A DNA stretch of 64,000 nucleotides, taken from NCBI RefSeq assembly GCF_000237925.1, contig NC_031495.1, positions 51,158,746 through 51,222,745 on the forward strand, read 5' to 3'. Below, piece after piece: positions 10,701-20,735 of the stretch. Under the pieces are notes generated by a model, which saw nothing but the letters and a program-made list of their open reading frames with translations, was not told the origin of the DNA and made no database searches. Positions within the stretch are counted from its first letter, which is position 1, and each line of letters begins with the position of its first letter. A program made the translations under genes and the position numbers. Origin of the DNA: Schistosoma mansoni (taxonomy: Eukaryota; Platyhelminthes; Trematoda; Strigeidida; Schistosomatidae).

Positions 10701-13700
10701 TGAATCGAACTAATGCGAGATATTTTCCTCAATGATTGTCATTTGTAACAAATAAATAATAAATTTTCTGAAAAAAATCTTATATTACTAGTGTTTTTCT
10801 GTATATATTAATCTATTGAATTTGAAGCACTTCAAAGCTAAATAATGATCATTGTTTTGATAAGTTGTGTTTTAATGGAAAAATATTGCAGATCAGCTAA
10901 CTGTCTTTTGTTTAAGAGCATATTTTTGACGTGGTGAATATAATTGATTTATTATTATCTTGAAAGCGTTAGTCAATTGAAGGTAGACCACCAGGAAAAA
11001 CCTGGAAGCACTGGACGGTCGTTTCGTCCTATTTTGGGACTCCTCAGCAGTGCGCATCCACGACCTCGCCTCGCGAGATTCGAACCCAGAACCTACCACT
11101 CTCGCGCCAGAACACGTAACCGATAGACCACTGAGTCGGCATCCGGAGGTGTTTATGTCTAACTCCAACCAATCCACGAATTTTGAGCAAGCGTTCACCA
11201 ATTGTCTTCAGTGAGTTGTTATCTCACAACAGACGTGGTTTGAACTCCACTGGTCACTGAGGCGAGGTCGTGGATGCGCACTGCTGAGGAGTCCCACAAT
11301 AGGACGAAACGGCCGTCCAGTGCTTCCAGGTTTTTCCTGGTAGTCTACCTTCAATTGACTAACGCTTTCAACTATGGAAATATTAAATCTCCACAAAACC
11401 CCTTCTGACTATTGTTATCTGTTTACTACTGGCCTTCATTTTCATACTTTTTTTTGTTTTGTATACTGTGATAAATGTTTTAATTATTGAATTACAGTCA
11501 AGCGATTGGCTAATGTTTCTGTTTTTTATTCAGTTGAGATTTTAAATCTGATTGTTGCTTGTTTAAACTGTTTGTGTTTAACCTCTTCTGTTATTCAAGT
11601 AATTATATCAAGTCAATGTTTACTGTCATAACAGTTTCTGTCAATAGTACAATACAGTATACAGCGTATTAATTTAGTGTTTATGGAATTTTTAATGAAT
11701 GAAAAACCCCTACTTTATAAATTATCAGTGAAAGGATTTCTAGAAATTGTCTATTAGAAACCTGTAGTTAACGAGGTGAACGATTAGCGAAGCACGGCAC
11801 TACAAACCAACCCAAGTTTTTTTTTTAAATCACTGAAAAGCAAGGAATATTGGGCAACGTTTTCATCCTATCGTGGGATTTCTCATCAGAACTCATTCGC
11901 AACCCTAAAACAGATCAAACCGGGGACCTTCAGATCTCGCAGCGAACGGTTAGTGTTTAGCCGCTGAGCCAGTATTCAGTTGGTTAGATTTCCAATTTCA
12001 ACCAGTTGACGATAATACGTGATCATCTTCCATTACCTGCTGGGGATAACTTTTCTCATACTCGACGTTGTTGAATTCCACTAGCCTAGTGCTTCCTGGT
12101 TTTCAATGGTGGTCTAACTAAAATTCATCAGCGATGTGTTTGTTTGGAAATGTTTTGTGAAATAAAGCAATCAAGATTCACCGGTCAGGGGAATGTTTTA
12201 AATAATTTGAAGAATACATCTAAAGATCAATTGTTCAACTATTTTCTTTCGTATTATACTTACGTCAAGACAAATCAATGGATTTTTTTATATGAAAATA
12301 AAATAAGAAGCCATAGCCCCATGGAAAGTCAACCAAAACAGAAGCGATCCATTAATCTATCAATAACACTATGATTATTATTGGAGAATGTGGTATAATG
12401 GATACACCTGCCTTGCTAAACTCTGTTTCAGCTTGTATGTGTTGAGTTCATTTCATTCATGTTTAAGTTAATTGTGATGAACTCTTAGTAAATAATAATT
12501 TCAGGATATTATTCATGTACTGCTTATCTATTTTTTAGTCCTTATTATTTTTAACATGAATAAAATAGATCGTTGTTATAACGTATCAATTTGCCCTCTT
12601 AATATATATATATATATGTCCAATGATACAGGAAATACGTACGAGCAGTCTTGGGTGCTATTCGGTCCTTCCTATCTGCCTAGCCCAGCCGTTAAGTCCA
12701 GAACACAAATAACAGCCTCAGCAATATGAATCATTATTTACAAGCATACTGGGTTATATATATTAACCAAACAGACCACATATATCAAAAATAGAAAAAT
12801 AACATTTGTACAGTAATTGGCCAATGTGGCTGTAGCTAGGGGGAAAGTAATCAATAATAATAGTTCCAAGGTCAAAATAAAGGTTATGATAAGAGGAACA
12901 CGGAAACGACTAGGTCACTTATTTAACAACTATCCAATAGGAATAGGCGTATTACATTTGTCCATAAATAGACCTCAGATTTATGATTCATAATTCGCCA
13001 GGGGATATAACAATCGTGGAAACAATTTTATAACCAAACATTTTAATAAATATATCTTCTCTACATTCCAATTTTCGAAATATGATTCCGTCAAACTTTT
13101 TTTCACCTCATTGTTTATGATCTTGTATGTGTGTGTATATGTTTGTTAATGTTCTTATCAGGTTCAACCCCATATGGTTGGATGACACTACAAGGCAACA
13201 AACTTGATGGAACTGATTTACATACAAAAATAGCTAAAGAAATGGGTATTAAACGAAGTGAATCGAAGGTGTTGAATTATTCTAGACTATATGGTTCAGG
13301 CATTGAATTTGCATCGCATTTATTAGCAAAATTTTGTAATATTACTGTGAGTTGCTTTGATCCTTACCCTTTATACAGTGTTCTTTTCTTTGAACGATAG
13401 TTTACATTTGACGGTGATGTCTTGGAGATGTTTTATGGTTGCCATCCCAATAGCATCTTTGTGGTGGATTGTTTGCGGATTTTAGGAGTAAGTAAGAAAA
13501 ACAAAGAGGTGGTCAACTTTCGAAATCGCGCCGTGATGTAGAGAATAGATGTATAGGGTTGTTATATGTTTATATGTCACAACTCTCTGCATAGTGTTTT
13601 GAAGATTTTGGAACTCAGTGTGACTCGATATGTTATTAGACATTGCTAAAAAAAGGCAAGTGACAGGGATATATTACATATTCCATAAAGCAAAGTGAAC

Positions 13701-15697
13701 CGTCTTGACTAACACAAATTTATCCTGGTTGTATTTTTGATTAAAATGTGTCTTTTGTAAGACACTGATTTTGTCTATTTATTTATTGATCATATGGATG
13801 TTTCCTTTTGTTATTATTTCACAATATTATCGTTTCGTTTGTGTGAGGAATTCCTTTGGTGCTCAACTGCATAAGCACTTCAAATGTTATCCGTGAATAA
13901 ATTGTATTTCAAGTTGACTAGAGCTGTTATATTACTCCTCTCTTTTTTTTTTAACTTTCCAACCATTTTAGCCAGAACAAGCTAGTTTAAAAGCAAAACA
14001 ACTTTTTCAAATTACTAAAGGACGCCGAACTATTGTGGACTCTTTTCCTTCCGACGATGGTACTTCAATATCAACGTCTAAATGGCAGGGTGGAAGTGAG
14101 TCAGCTGTATTCAATCAGTTGGAATCAATTGCTCGTAGTCCAGAGCCTCGTACACCATTTTTAAATGCACAACTAACTCGTGCATTGAATCCGAAACTTG
14201 TTAAAGATGATGTAAGTATTCAGGAATTTTTTTTAGTTTTCTTTAAATATCTTGTTTATCATATATTTTATCATGAAATATTCTTATAATGATAATAATA
14301 TAGAACTTTCTGTCTATTGTTGATGATGAACTTCTCTTCTCATACTTCAGTGTTCCATAAGCTACGTAATAATGACAAATTTGACTTTTAGAAACATGAT
14401 CTTTATCCTTCTTGTTAAATCAATAAAAAGTTGTTGCCGCTCAGACTTAGCTAATATTTCGTTACAATAAGTAATGTATATGTGTGTATCATAATCTTAC
14501 TGCACAGTAATAGTCTAATTTCAGTCAGGCAGTCAGTCGCAACGTAGAACTTCGTACGTACGTACATCGGACCAAGTTGCCATACCTCGTTAGCACAACA
14601 AAATGAACACCGAATTCTTAGAAGTAGTTAATTTAGTGATGGGAATATATAAAAGAAAGGTTGTATATAAGGATATAGTACAGGAAGGCAGATATGAATC
14701 AATTTTAATCTCACGGTTTAAGGGAAGATAAAGAGTATATACACCTACGCCATTGGGATCGATTCTGAGCAATGTCACACAGAGTCTCCAACCATTGGTT
14801 ACGATAGTCACGTGGACCCCGACCAAGTAGTCTGCATCTACCAACATGACTCAGACTAGAAGTTATTGACCTCAAGAACTGATGCCACGTTTTGGTTTGG
14901 CCTCCCCTAACTCTCTTCCAACCATTGTCAATACTAGTCAGCATAGCGCGTGATAGAAGTAGTAAGAGTATAAACAGTAATCCGAAAGATTAGGGTTTGA
15001 AGATGTTATTGAAGGAGTATAATCCAGTGAAATAAATTTGGAAAGAGAAAAAGATAGAGACATGAAGAGTTCAGAAGATTAGAGTTTGAGAGAACACAAA
15101 GAGTGGATGCACCTCCAATTTAGTTAGAAAAAGACACAGTAAAAAAAAGGATTATGATTATTCTACTTGAGTTGTAAAGGTTAACTTGCATGATAAATAA
15201 CATTAAACAATCAGCAGTTAAAATTAGCGCTGATTTAAATCAGTTACCAAGTTCAGGTTTATGTGAGTCGAACTTCTATATGGAAACCTTATCATACTAT
15301 CTGACTACTCAATCTGAAATAGTAGACAGTAGATGTGTTGTTTGAATTTTCCATTTCTAAGTAGAAAACTGAATGATCTGATCACCATAAACCCTTTTTT
15401 CTCTTCAGAAATTACTACTTACCATATTCATATCATTGTTTAATACGAATTATCTTTTCGAATTTTAATTGTATACTTCTTTTTGTTCATGTTTTAGTTT
15501 TTACCAAGTCGTGTAAATTGGGTTGTACAAAGTTCCGCTGTTGATTATTTACATTGTATGCTTGTTTTAATGCGTTGGCTTATAAATAAATTTAAAATTC
15601 CTGCACGTTTATGTATTAGTATTCATGATGAATTGCGATATATTTGTCCGAAATCACATATGTATCAAGTTGCATTAGCTTTGCAAGTCAGTTTAGC

Positions 15698-15733
<36 letters not shown>

Positions 15734-18700
15734 GATTATTATCGTTGTTTAATTTATTTAATTCAATGAATTATATTATGTAAATAATCGCAAAACGCTT
15801 AGCAATTTTCAGGTATAATCAAATTGATATAGATAGCCATGTTATATGTATAAAACAGATGTATGATTCTAAATGTTTTTGAAGTGTGATATAGTTTTAA
15901 AATTATTTTTTGAGAGTACATTCGTCACATGGATTAGAGCAATGTAACGCATCAGTTGGAAACTATTGATTCTTTGTTGGTGGACTAGGACGTCCTGTCG
16001 ATCTAGGAATAATGTATCCAAGGTCATTTTCAGTCACAATACAGATTAATAATAGGTTTTTCTTGGTTCTCATTTTTCTTTTGTCTTAATTATCTTTGGT
16101 GACTGGATTTCCATATATGTTGTTTCGAAGTGGCATACTTACTGTACCGGGACAAATGGTTGTCCTGTACCATAATAAACAATTAAAAGTCTGATATCAA
16201 GTAATTGTCATTGTCAACCAAATTATATTTTATTCCAGTAGTTAATGTACTATTGGTTAACAAAAATAACATGACTGAATTAGTTCACATCATGATAGGA
16301 ACAGATTACTCTTGAAACATACAAATCAATAAAAATGTGGTATTGCTTGCAACCCCCGATCCTAGCACTTTATGGCTTATTGAGTCGTAAGTCTATCAGG
16401 GGACAATAATTGATTGTATGAACTCCAAGAATTACTAATTAGCTACAAATGTGCTACTCATTATGCCTATTTCTCAAATAACCTCGAAATTTTATTCGTA
16501 CTACTGATAATATTAAAATAAATTTCTGGAAACGATGGAAATAACATGTTTAATTAGGTTTTGTTCGGAGAAGTTATGACGACGTTTGTTCGATGAATGT
16601 TCTTTAATTTCCACCTCTTCTTAATTTGTTTGCTCATGATACAAACTACTTTTTGTTCATAGCAATCTCACCATAAAATTGTGTAACACTCTTAGTTTCC
16701 AACACGTTCGTCATCTTTATTTATCTTTCTATTTTTTTACGGAAAACATAATTTCAACAGATTAGCAATCTACTGACAAGGACATTCTTCGTCTATCAAT
16801 TAGGCATGCGCGATCTACCAGAAGTAAGTCTTTTTATTGATACTGGCTTTTTGTTGAAATATCTTCCTTTTCACTAATTGTTCAACCTTAAAATAATATT
16901 ATGCTATTATTCAATAAATGATAATAGCTATGAGCACGAGCTTAATATGTATTTGTGCAAATCACAGATTTTTTGAATAAGTCGAAATAAAGCAAATAGA
17001 TACGATAATCATTTGGTTGGTTCAGATTATTAGTTCATTATTGAATTATTATAAATGTATGCTCGATTGCTTGATAGTTTATGAAAACTGAACATTTTAT
17101 ACCATTTCTTGCTCAGGTAGATGATTTTTGTGGAGTTTCGCTTTCTGAGCTCAATGAGGAACGAGACTACACTAAAATTTAGACCATAAAAGGGTATGTG
17201 CGTTACTTTTAAGATTAGTGATTATGTGGTGAGAATATAGCATATGAATAAGACAATCAGAATCACAAGAGCTACTTTCGATTTTTTTTTTTTTTACCGA
17301 AATGAACCACCGTGATCTTTCATCATATAAACAGAACGATGAAAAATACCATCAATATTGTTCTTAGAACGTTTATAATATTATTCACGTATGTATATGA
17401 CGTGCAGTTTTGTGAATGATGGTTATTTTAGTGTAACTGAAAACTACTTATTTATTAGATTGTTGGAAATTATTCAACTCCATAAAACTACTATTTGTTC
17501 GGTATGATTTTACGTTCTGTTCCGTTTTCCTTGATGCTATAATCGGTTTTTGCTGACTAAATGATATCATCGGCACATTCAAAGACTACTACTAAAAGAT
17601 GATGAAAAAGGGGAACAAGATTAACGTATATATGCACATATATATTGACTGATGAAAGAAGCAGTTTATTTCCAGATTGATAAAGGTAGCCAAATGTTCA
17701 CAATTAAAGAGATAAGAAAGAATAATGAATGCGTGCAATTGTAGCAAATTTTGAATTGTGTCACGTGAGTTGTTCAACCACGGATTTCTATATATTTGGT
17801 GTCTCCCTATACCAATATTTATGTGTTCAAATAGATAAATAAATAAATTATCCTAAACATCTTTACGGCAATCCCAGGACTTCAGTCAGTCATAGATAAA
17901 AGGATCTGGATCAAATATTGATTGGTTCAAGTTGTTACACCTCAGATTAGCGCAGTGAAAGAATGAATTATCACTAGAGGAAGCAAACAAAGTCGAAATA
18001 ATGATAGATAGAATGTGTCGAACAGTGGAATCCAGGACACGTATTCTGTCCCATTTGGAACTCGTCAGCTTCATGTACCCGTACCAGGGAGTTGATGTTT
18101 AGTCTGGGTCTGGAACCGAGTGCCATTGGCCTCAAACATATACCAACGTGTTATCCGGGCAGTTCAACAACCATATATACAGATGTCCATGTTATTATAT
18201 TACTTTCAGTTGAGATTGTAAAGATTCTTTTATAAAGCTGTTCTCGTTATCCTACAATTGAATTGAGGTGTTGTTGTAGTCGTATATTCGTCTTCATCAA
18301 GAGAGAGTAAGGATTGAGCGGCTTTTATCCGACTTGAAGGAGAGTGATTCTTAGCAGTCCACAACTTTGTATAACTTCCATCTGTGATTAGCCGTGTTGG
18401 AGTACCCAGTTTTTGAAATGTTGTAGTCATGTTCTTATTTCTGGATTGTTTGGTCTGCCAACGGGAATGGGATAGTACACGACTTTATTGTTGTTTGTTG
18501 GGTTGAGAGAGGCTTGTATGTTGTATGTATGCAGCCCACCCTGTTGTAGTTCCAATTGAGTTCCAGTCCTGCTCCACTTATTTTACTTCGTGCAGTTCGG
18601 TAGTATTACTGACTCTCTCATACACATATAAAGTGTCTCTGTAAGGCGAGTACAGGAATCTGTATTTGGTGAGTTGTATCAAATCAGTTGTGATTGATTT

Positions 18701-20735
18701 TAGTTGTGCGTGTATTTCTGTTTGTTTTAGCTTATGTACTCAACGGAAATGATAGATAGGTTGTTCATCCTTGTAGTTTTCACCATCATACTGGTCTTGG
18801 TGTAGTTAGTTTCATTTTTATTTCTTTTTCTCGTTATTATAACACTCTTGAGGGGAGGGGGAGGGAGGTGTCTGTAATATGGAGACAAGATAATGAGAAT
18901 CGGCAAAATAGCTTTTGGTGTTTAACGCAGTGGTTTAGAATTCTTCGTAAAGATTCTTTGCTATGATATAGCGAGAATGACAGTGTTAAAGGTATGAAAT
19001 GCTTAGTTTGTTCCATGCAGATTGTACGTGACACGTAAATGAATGAGTTGTTGTCTCAATCTCCCGTGTTCACAATAAACTCTGAATGAAATCAATCTAT
19101 TAGTATTTCACTGCATAATGGGCTAGGTGGTGAAGTACGGATGCTGAGATAAATGATGATTTTCAGTGATGACTTGTTGATATTTTCGTGTTATAAGTCG
19201 GTTTGTTTGTTGCTCCGAGACATTTGTTAAGGATGATTTTGTGGGTGATAATGAATTTACTATGTAAGTATTTACTTATATTTGATAAGAACTGTGAAAG
19301 TAACTTGTTTCGTTAATATATATTGACGTTCAGTTTAATGAGATGATGTAGTGAATGTTTTCTAAAATTGGGATTTGAAAATGGATAATATGTTTTGGAA
19401 AATACATAAAGTTCTTGGAGAAAAGCAGAGTAATTTGTTTCATTACTTTTGTTGTGAGATACTTTTAGCTTGTAGAGATTCTGCTCACTGAATGATAGTG
19501 GCTTATATAAGCCACTATCTATCACACTGTCTCTCCCAGATATTATGTTAACTCTACTTTCACTGAATTCGTCTTGTCGAATGAGAAAGTGTTAATGATT
19601 TTTTAAATGTATTAATCATTTAATATACTAGCAGAAACTGAATATGTTATACCACTAATTATAATGATGCTGTCTTGCTTGCACATGAACAGATGATATT
19701 GTCGTCAAGGTAGGAAGACTGATTGAATGAGTCCATTTTCTTCATATTTGCTTAACTTATTTCTAGAGTTAAACTGCGTTATGTAACATAATATGCCTTT
19801 TTTCAATTTTTTTTTGAAGTTTCAAGACTTATATAATAAGAGTCTGAGAATAAAACTCAATTATTTTAGTGTTAACATTGAATATATTCACTGATATTAT
19901 TATTTTACTATGTGGTGTATTTTGAGTATTGACTTATTTATTCCTCCCTTTTCCCACTGTTCTTCCCCTTATATCTGCTTGAAATCTTCAGTTGTTTAGT
20001 TAAGCTTATTTATGAAAACAATCTATATCACACCAAATACATAAAATTTTACTCTTGTTTCTTAAAATTGTCTATGTGTATTAAAATGTTTATTGTTATT
20101 ATCATTAGATTTTAACTTAAGCAATAGACCTTACACACACACATACACACACCTTATTTTACAATGTGGATGAATAAATGTCAAAAATTAATTTTTGAAA
20201 GCCATTGGAATTGTGAGCCATTGTTTTAATCAACTTTTATATTTATGAAGATTTTAAGCTGTAAATTATGATTAAAATTTATCTGTACCTTTAAATTTCA
20301 ATTATTTTCGAGTAACCCGTTGGTCACTTTAATGTAATCATCGTTGTTCTTTATGGATAGCTGTATTATCATAATCGTGCTATTATAAATGTGTAAAATA
20401 TTCCCTACACACTTTTGATTTGTAGAAGTTTCTAATTTTTCAGAAATTTTAAGTGTTTGAGTTTTATCATAATTTAGCTTTTTCTTTTTTTCAGCGTTAT
20501 TAATTATTTTTTACTAATACTATCTTTCACCTTTTTCTTATCAATTGTTTTCTGTCAGTCAGTAGCATTTTTCAGTTCAGTTGAGGTTGATACCTGCATT
20601 CGTAAAGAGGCCAAAGATGATTGTGTTACTCCATCAAATTCCAGTGGTTTACAGAACGGTTATGGAGTATCTCCGGGTCAATCCTTAACAATGCAAGATA
20701 TTCTTGACAAAACTGGAGGATCTATGAAGTTGTGA
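4556..20735 (+). CDS. POLG: DNA polymerase gamma catalytic subunit, mitochondrial (C-terminal nine exons)
   Basis: Replicative polymerase of mitochondrial DNA (family A). Nine exons are visible: 4,556-4,708, 6,185-6,399, 9,690-9,743, 10,055-10,305, 13,162-13,346, 13,972-14,211, 15,498-15,686, 16,761-16,823 and 20,559-20,735 (stop TGA). All have GT/AG borders, their phases fit, and together they give 508 codons plus stop. Conserved blocks in order: LPHESGTG then [20 protein letters not shown] with [14 protein letters not shown], motif [19 protein letters not shown] with GTDLHTK, motif [18 protein letters not shown] with [23 protein letters not shown], motif C SIHDELRY, and a C-terminus like the animal enzyme. 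The metal-binding Asp of motifs A and C are present. The exonuclease part and mitochondrial targeting peptide must be encoded upstream of the window. Introns hold several transposons but no exon is damaged. Start of the first visible exon is the least certain border. Confidence 0.95.
4709..6184 (+). other. POLG: POLG intron
   Basis: AT-rich intron, 1.5 kb. An open frame at 5,637-5,855 shows no POLG similarity, and the flanking exons already join in phase without it. No repeat recognised. Confidence 0.7.
6185..6399 (+). CDS. POLG: POLG exon
   Basis: Begins [15 protein letters not shown] after acceptor TTTAG; the 14 residues from LPHE through VGSP line up without gaps with human LPHKDGNSCNVGSP. 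Ends [12 protein letters not shown] in phase 2 at donor GTAATT. Confidence 0.9.
6826..7015 (-). mobile_element. Short repeat with tRNA-like promoter and hammerhead (partial copy)
   Basis: Reads on the minus strand as a tRNA-like head (7,013 back to about 6,925) followed by a hammerhead and the common tail that ends CTAGC(TT)CAATTGA-like. It is the same family as 10,968-11,395 and 55,265-55,850, but only one hammerhead arm is present. Confidence 0.75.
6862..6907 (-). ncRNA. Hammerhead ribozyme motif (core intact)
   Basis: On the minus strand: stem I ACGUUG/CAAUGU (one G-U), core CUGAGGA, a short stem II with one mismatch, GAAA, a minimal stem III, and cleavage triplet GUC. All core bases match the hammerhead consensus. 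Confidence 0.65.
8225..8312 (+). mobile_element. Possible worn 3' tail of family B LINE
   Basis: The order GTGCTAATGAAGT, then CATATGTGCCAGATTCTA, then GACTGGCTG follows the 3' UTR of the intact family B copy, with many changes. Weak by eye. Confidence 0.3.
9690..9743 (+). CDS. POLG: POLG exon (54 nt)
   Basis: Encodes [17 protein letters not shown], equal in spacing to human SQMVVWLPRSALPRAVI. Acceptor TTTTACAG, donor GTAAGC. Confidence 0.93.
10055..10305 (+). CDS. POLG: POLG exon with motif A
   Basis: Begins after acceptor ATCATAG and encodes [39 protein letters not shown] and motif [20 protein letters not shown] (first metal-binding Asp). Donor GTAATT. The frame runs open upstream of the acceptor, but only this acceptor keeps the family spacing. 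Confidence 0.95.
11008..11053 (-). ncRNA. Hammerhead ribozyme motif, left arm
   Basis: Minus strand: stem I GCACUG/CAGUGC (six pairs), core CUGAGGA, stem II GUCC/GGAC, GAAA, short stem III with one weak pair, cleavage triplet GUC. Core bases are all consensus. Confidence 0.72.
11058..11150 (-). promoter_or_regulatory. tRNA-like internal pol III promoter of the repeat
   Basis: Minus strand shows a tRNA-like stretch with an A-box-like TGGTCTATCGG and a B box GGTTCGAATCT at tRNA-like spacing. It is probably a SINE promoter, not a tRNA gene: the arms do not close into a good acceptor stem. Confidence 0.6.
11278..11323 (+). ncRNA. Hammerhead ribozyme motif, right arm (best copy)
   Basis: Stem I GCACTG (11,278-11,283) with CAGTGC (11,318-11,323) gives six Watson-Crick pairs. 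Core CTGAGGA is 11,284-11,290, stem II GTCC/GGAC with a seven-base loop is 11,291-11,305, GAAA is 11,306-11,309, stem III is a three-pair palindrome CGG/CCG plus A-T, and the triplet GTC ends at 11,317, the predicted cut. Every core base is consensus. The loopless stem III suggests activity as a dimer, as reported for minimal hammerheads in schistosome repeats. Confidence 0.78.
11822..12120 (-). mobile_element. Old copy of the hammerhead short repeat
   Basis: Same layout as 10,968-11,395 but much changed: a minus-strand CTGATGA ... GAAAAC remnant near 11,850-11,890, a tRNA-like block, and the right end TGGTTTTCAATGGTGGTCTA. The cleavage triplet is lost. Confidence 0.6.
12600..12617. repeat. 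(TA)n microsatellite
   Basis: Nine TA units directly before the possible solo LTR. Confidence 0.8.
12617..13012. mobile_element. Possible solo LTR (fossil)
   Basis: About 396 bp that begin TGTCC and end ATAACA, with base composition unlike its AT-rich surroundings. No internal region and no clear target duplication. The call rests only on these ends and on composition. Confidence 0.3.
13162..13346 (+). CDS. POLG: POLG exon with motif B
   Basis: Encodes [20 protein letters not shown] then [17 protein letters not shown]. The Arg, Lys and two Tyr of the family A motif B are kept; the Gly before Arg (human GRIYGAG) is Ser here. Acceptor TTATCAG, donor GTGAGT. Confidence 0.95.
13347..13971 (+). 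other. POLG: POLG intron
   Basis: 0.6 kb, AT-rich, with a pyrimidine tract (poly-T) before the acceptor. No repeat seen. Confidence 0.75.
13972..14211 (+). CDS. POLG: POLG exon with shortened spacer
   Basis: Encodes [19 protein letters not shown], a short spacer, then [20 protein letters not shown] and [15 protein letters not shown]. In human POLG about 50 residues separate the TKG and WKGG blocks; here about 22 do. The exon has exactly 80 codons, phase 0 at both ends. Confidence 0.95.
14519..14952 (-). mobile_element. RTE family B LINE, 3' end fragment
   Basis: Minus-strand 3' UTR with a (CTGA)n-type tail remnant at 14,519, and the last 77 codons of the reverse transcriptase protein ([35 protein letters not shown], ending SLSSLKP). 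It is closely related to the end of the intact copy at 41,160. The 5' part is missing, as in most LINE insertions. Confidence 0.88.
14953..15118 (-). mobile_element. RTE family B subfamily, 3' UTR fragment
   Basis: Matches 22,650-22,815 (a 3' UTR of another subfamily) over about 160 bp, and abuts the previous fragment. The junction joins two subfamilies. Confidence 0.75.
15498..15686 (+). CDS. POLG: POLG exon with motif C
   Basis: Encodes [20 protein letters not shown] and motif [11 protein letters not shown], whose His-Asp-Glu hold the catalytic metal. 63 codons, phase 0. Donor GTCAGT, followed after 12 bases by a (TTA)n repeat. Confidence 0.96.
15687..16760 (+). other. POLG: POLG intron
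   Basis: 1.1 kb; apart from the (TTA)n run at its start, nothing recognised. Confidence 0.75.
15699..15741 (+). repeat. (TTA)n microsatellite
   Basis: About fourteen TTA units just inside the intron, 12 bases after a POLG donor site. Confidence 0.9.
16761..16823 (+). CDS. POLG: POLG exon (63 nt)
   Basis: Encodes [21 protein letters not shown], matching human [21 protein letters not shown] residue for residue in length. Acceptor TTCAACAG, donor GTAAGT. Confidence 0.95.
17785..17851 (+). mobile_element. RTE-like family C LINE, 3' tip
   Basis: TTTGGTGTC..TACCAATATTTATGTGTT followed by an (AAAT)n-like tail repeats the 3' end of the copy that ends at 46,414. Only about 65 bp are left. Confidence 0.55.
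18005..18180 (-). mobile_element. Sm-alpha-like SINE with degenerate hammerhead
   Basis: Minus strand: tRNA-like head (18,175 to about 18,095), core CTGACGA, stem II GTTCC/GGGAC with loop AAAT, then AGAATAC where GAAAC is expected, then GTCCTGGATTCCAC. Same family as 56,921-57,100 and 61,834-61,956. The hammerhead is probably dead because the first G of the GAAA block is changed. Confidence 0.7.
20559..20735 (+). CDS. POLG: POLG last exon
   Basis: Encodes [20 protein letters not shown] then CVTPSN and [18 protein letters not shown], matching the C-terminus of animal POLG (SVAFFSAVDID, CKTPSN, PQGEALDIYQI). Stop TGA 20,733-20,735. Confidence 0.95.
   Translation, partial: SVAFFSSVEVDTCIRKEAKDDCVTPSNSSGLQNGYGVSPGQSLTMQDILDKTGGSMKL

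Larger units (their letters stand above)
10968..11395. mobile_element. Palindromic short repeat with two inverted hammerheads and a tRNA-like centre
   Basis: About 105 bp at the left end (starting CGTTAGTCAATTGAAGGTAG) return inverted at the right end, near 11,265-11,375. Each arm encodes a hammerhead, pointing outward on opposite strands. The middle, read on the minus strand, has a tRNA-like region (11,058-11,150) with an A-box-like TGGTCTATCGG and a B box GGTTCGAATCT. Other copies are at 55,265-55,850 and 62,125-62,368. In all three, the right flank runs on to a shared ACAAAACCCC end; in the 55-kb copy this end is also present, inverted, at the left of the right arm. Non-autonomous; no protein frame. 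Confidence 0.8.
10306..13161 (+). other. POLG: POLG intron, 2.9 kb
   Basis: Holds a palindromic hammerhead element (10,968-11,395), an older copy (11,822-12,120), a (TA)n run and a possible solo LTR (12,617-13,012). The remainder is plain AT-rich sequence. Confidence 0.75.
14212..15497 (+). other. POLG: POLG intron with LINE fragments
   Basis: 1.3 kb; its centre (14,519-15,118) is LINE 3' sequence on the minus strand. The rest shows nothing. Confidence 0.75.
16824..20558 (+). other. POLG: POLG last intron, 3.7 kb
   Basis: Holds a short LINE tail (17,785-17,851) and an Sm-alpha-like repeat (18,005-18,180). 18,190-20,558 is non-coding; a short CA-rich run is near 20,133-20,153. Confidence 0.7.

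Noticed and set aside
11058-11150. tRNA gene on the minus strand
   Set aside because: The same block recurs in each hammerhead repeat; it is a repeat promoter, not a tRNA gene.
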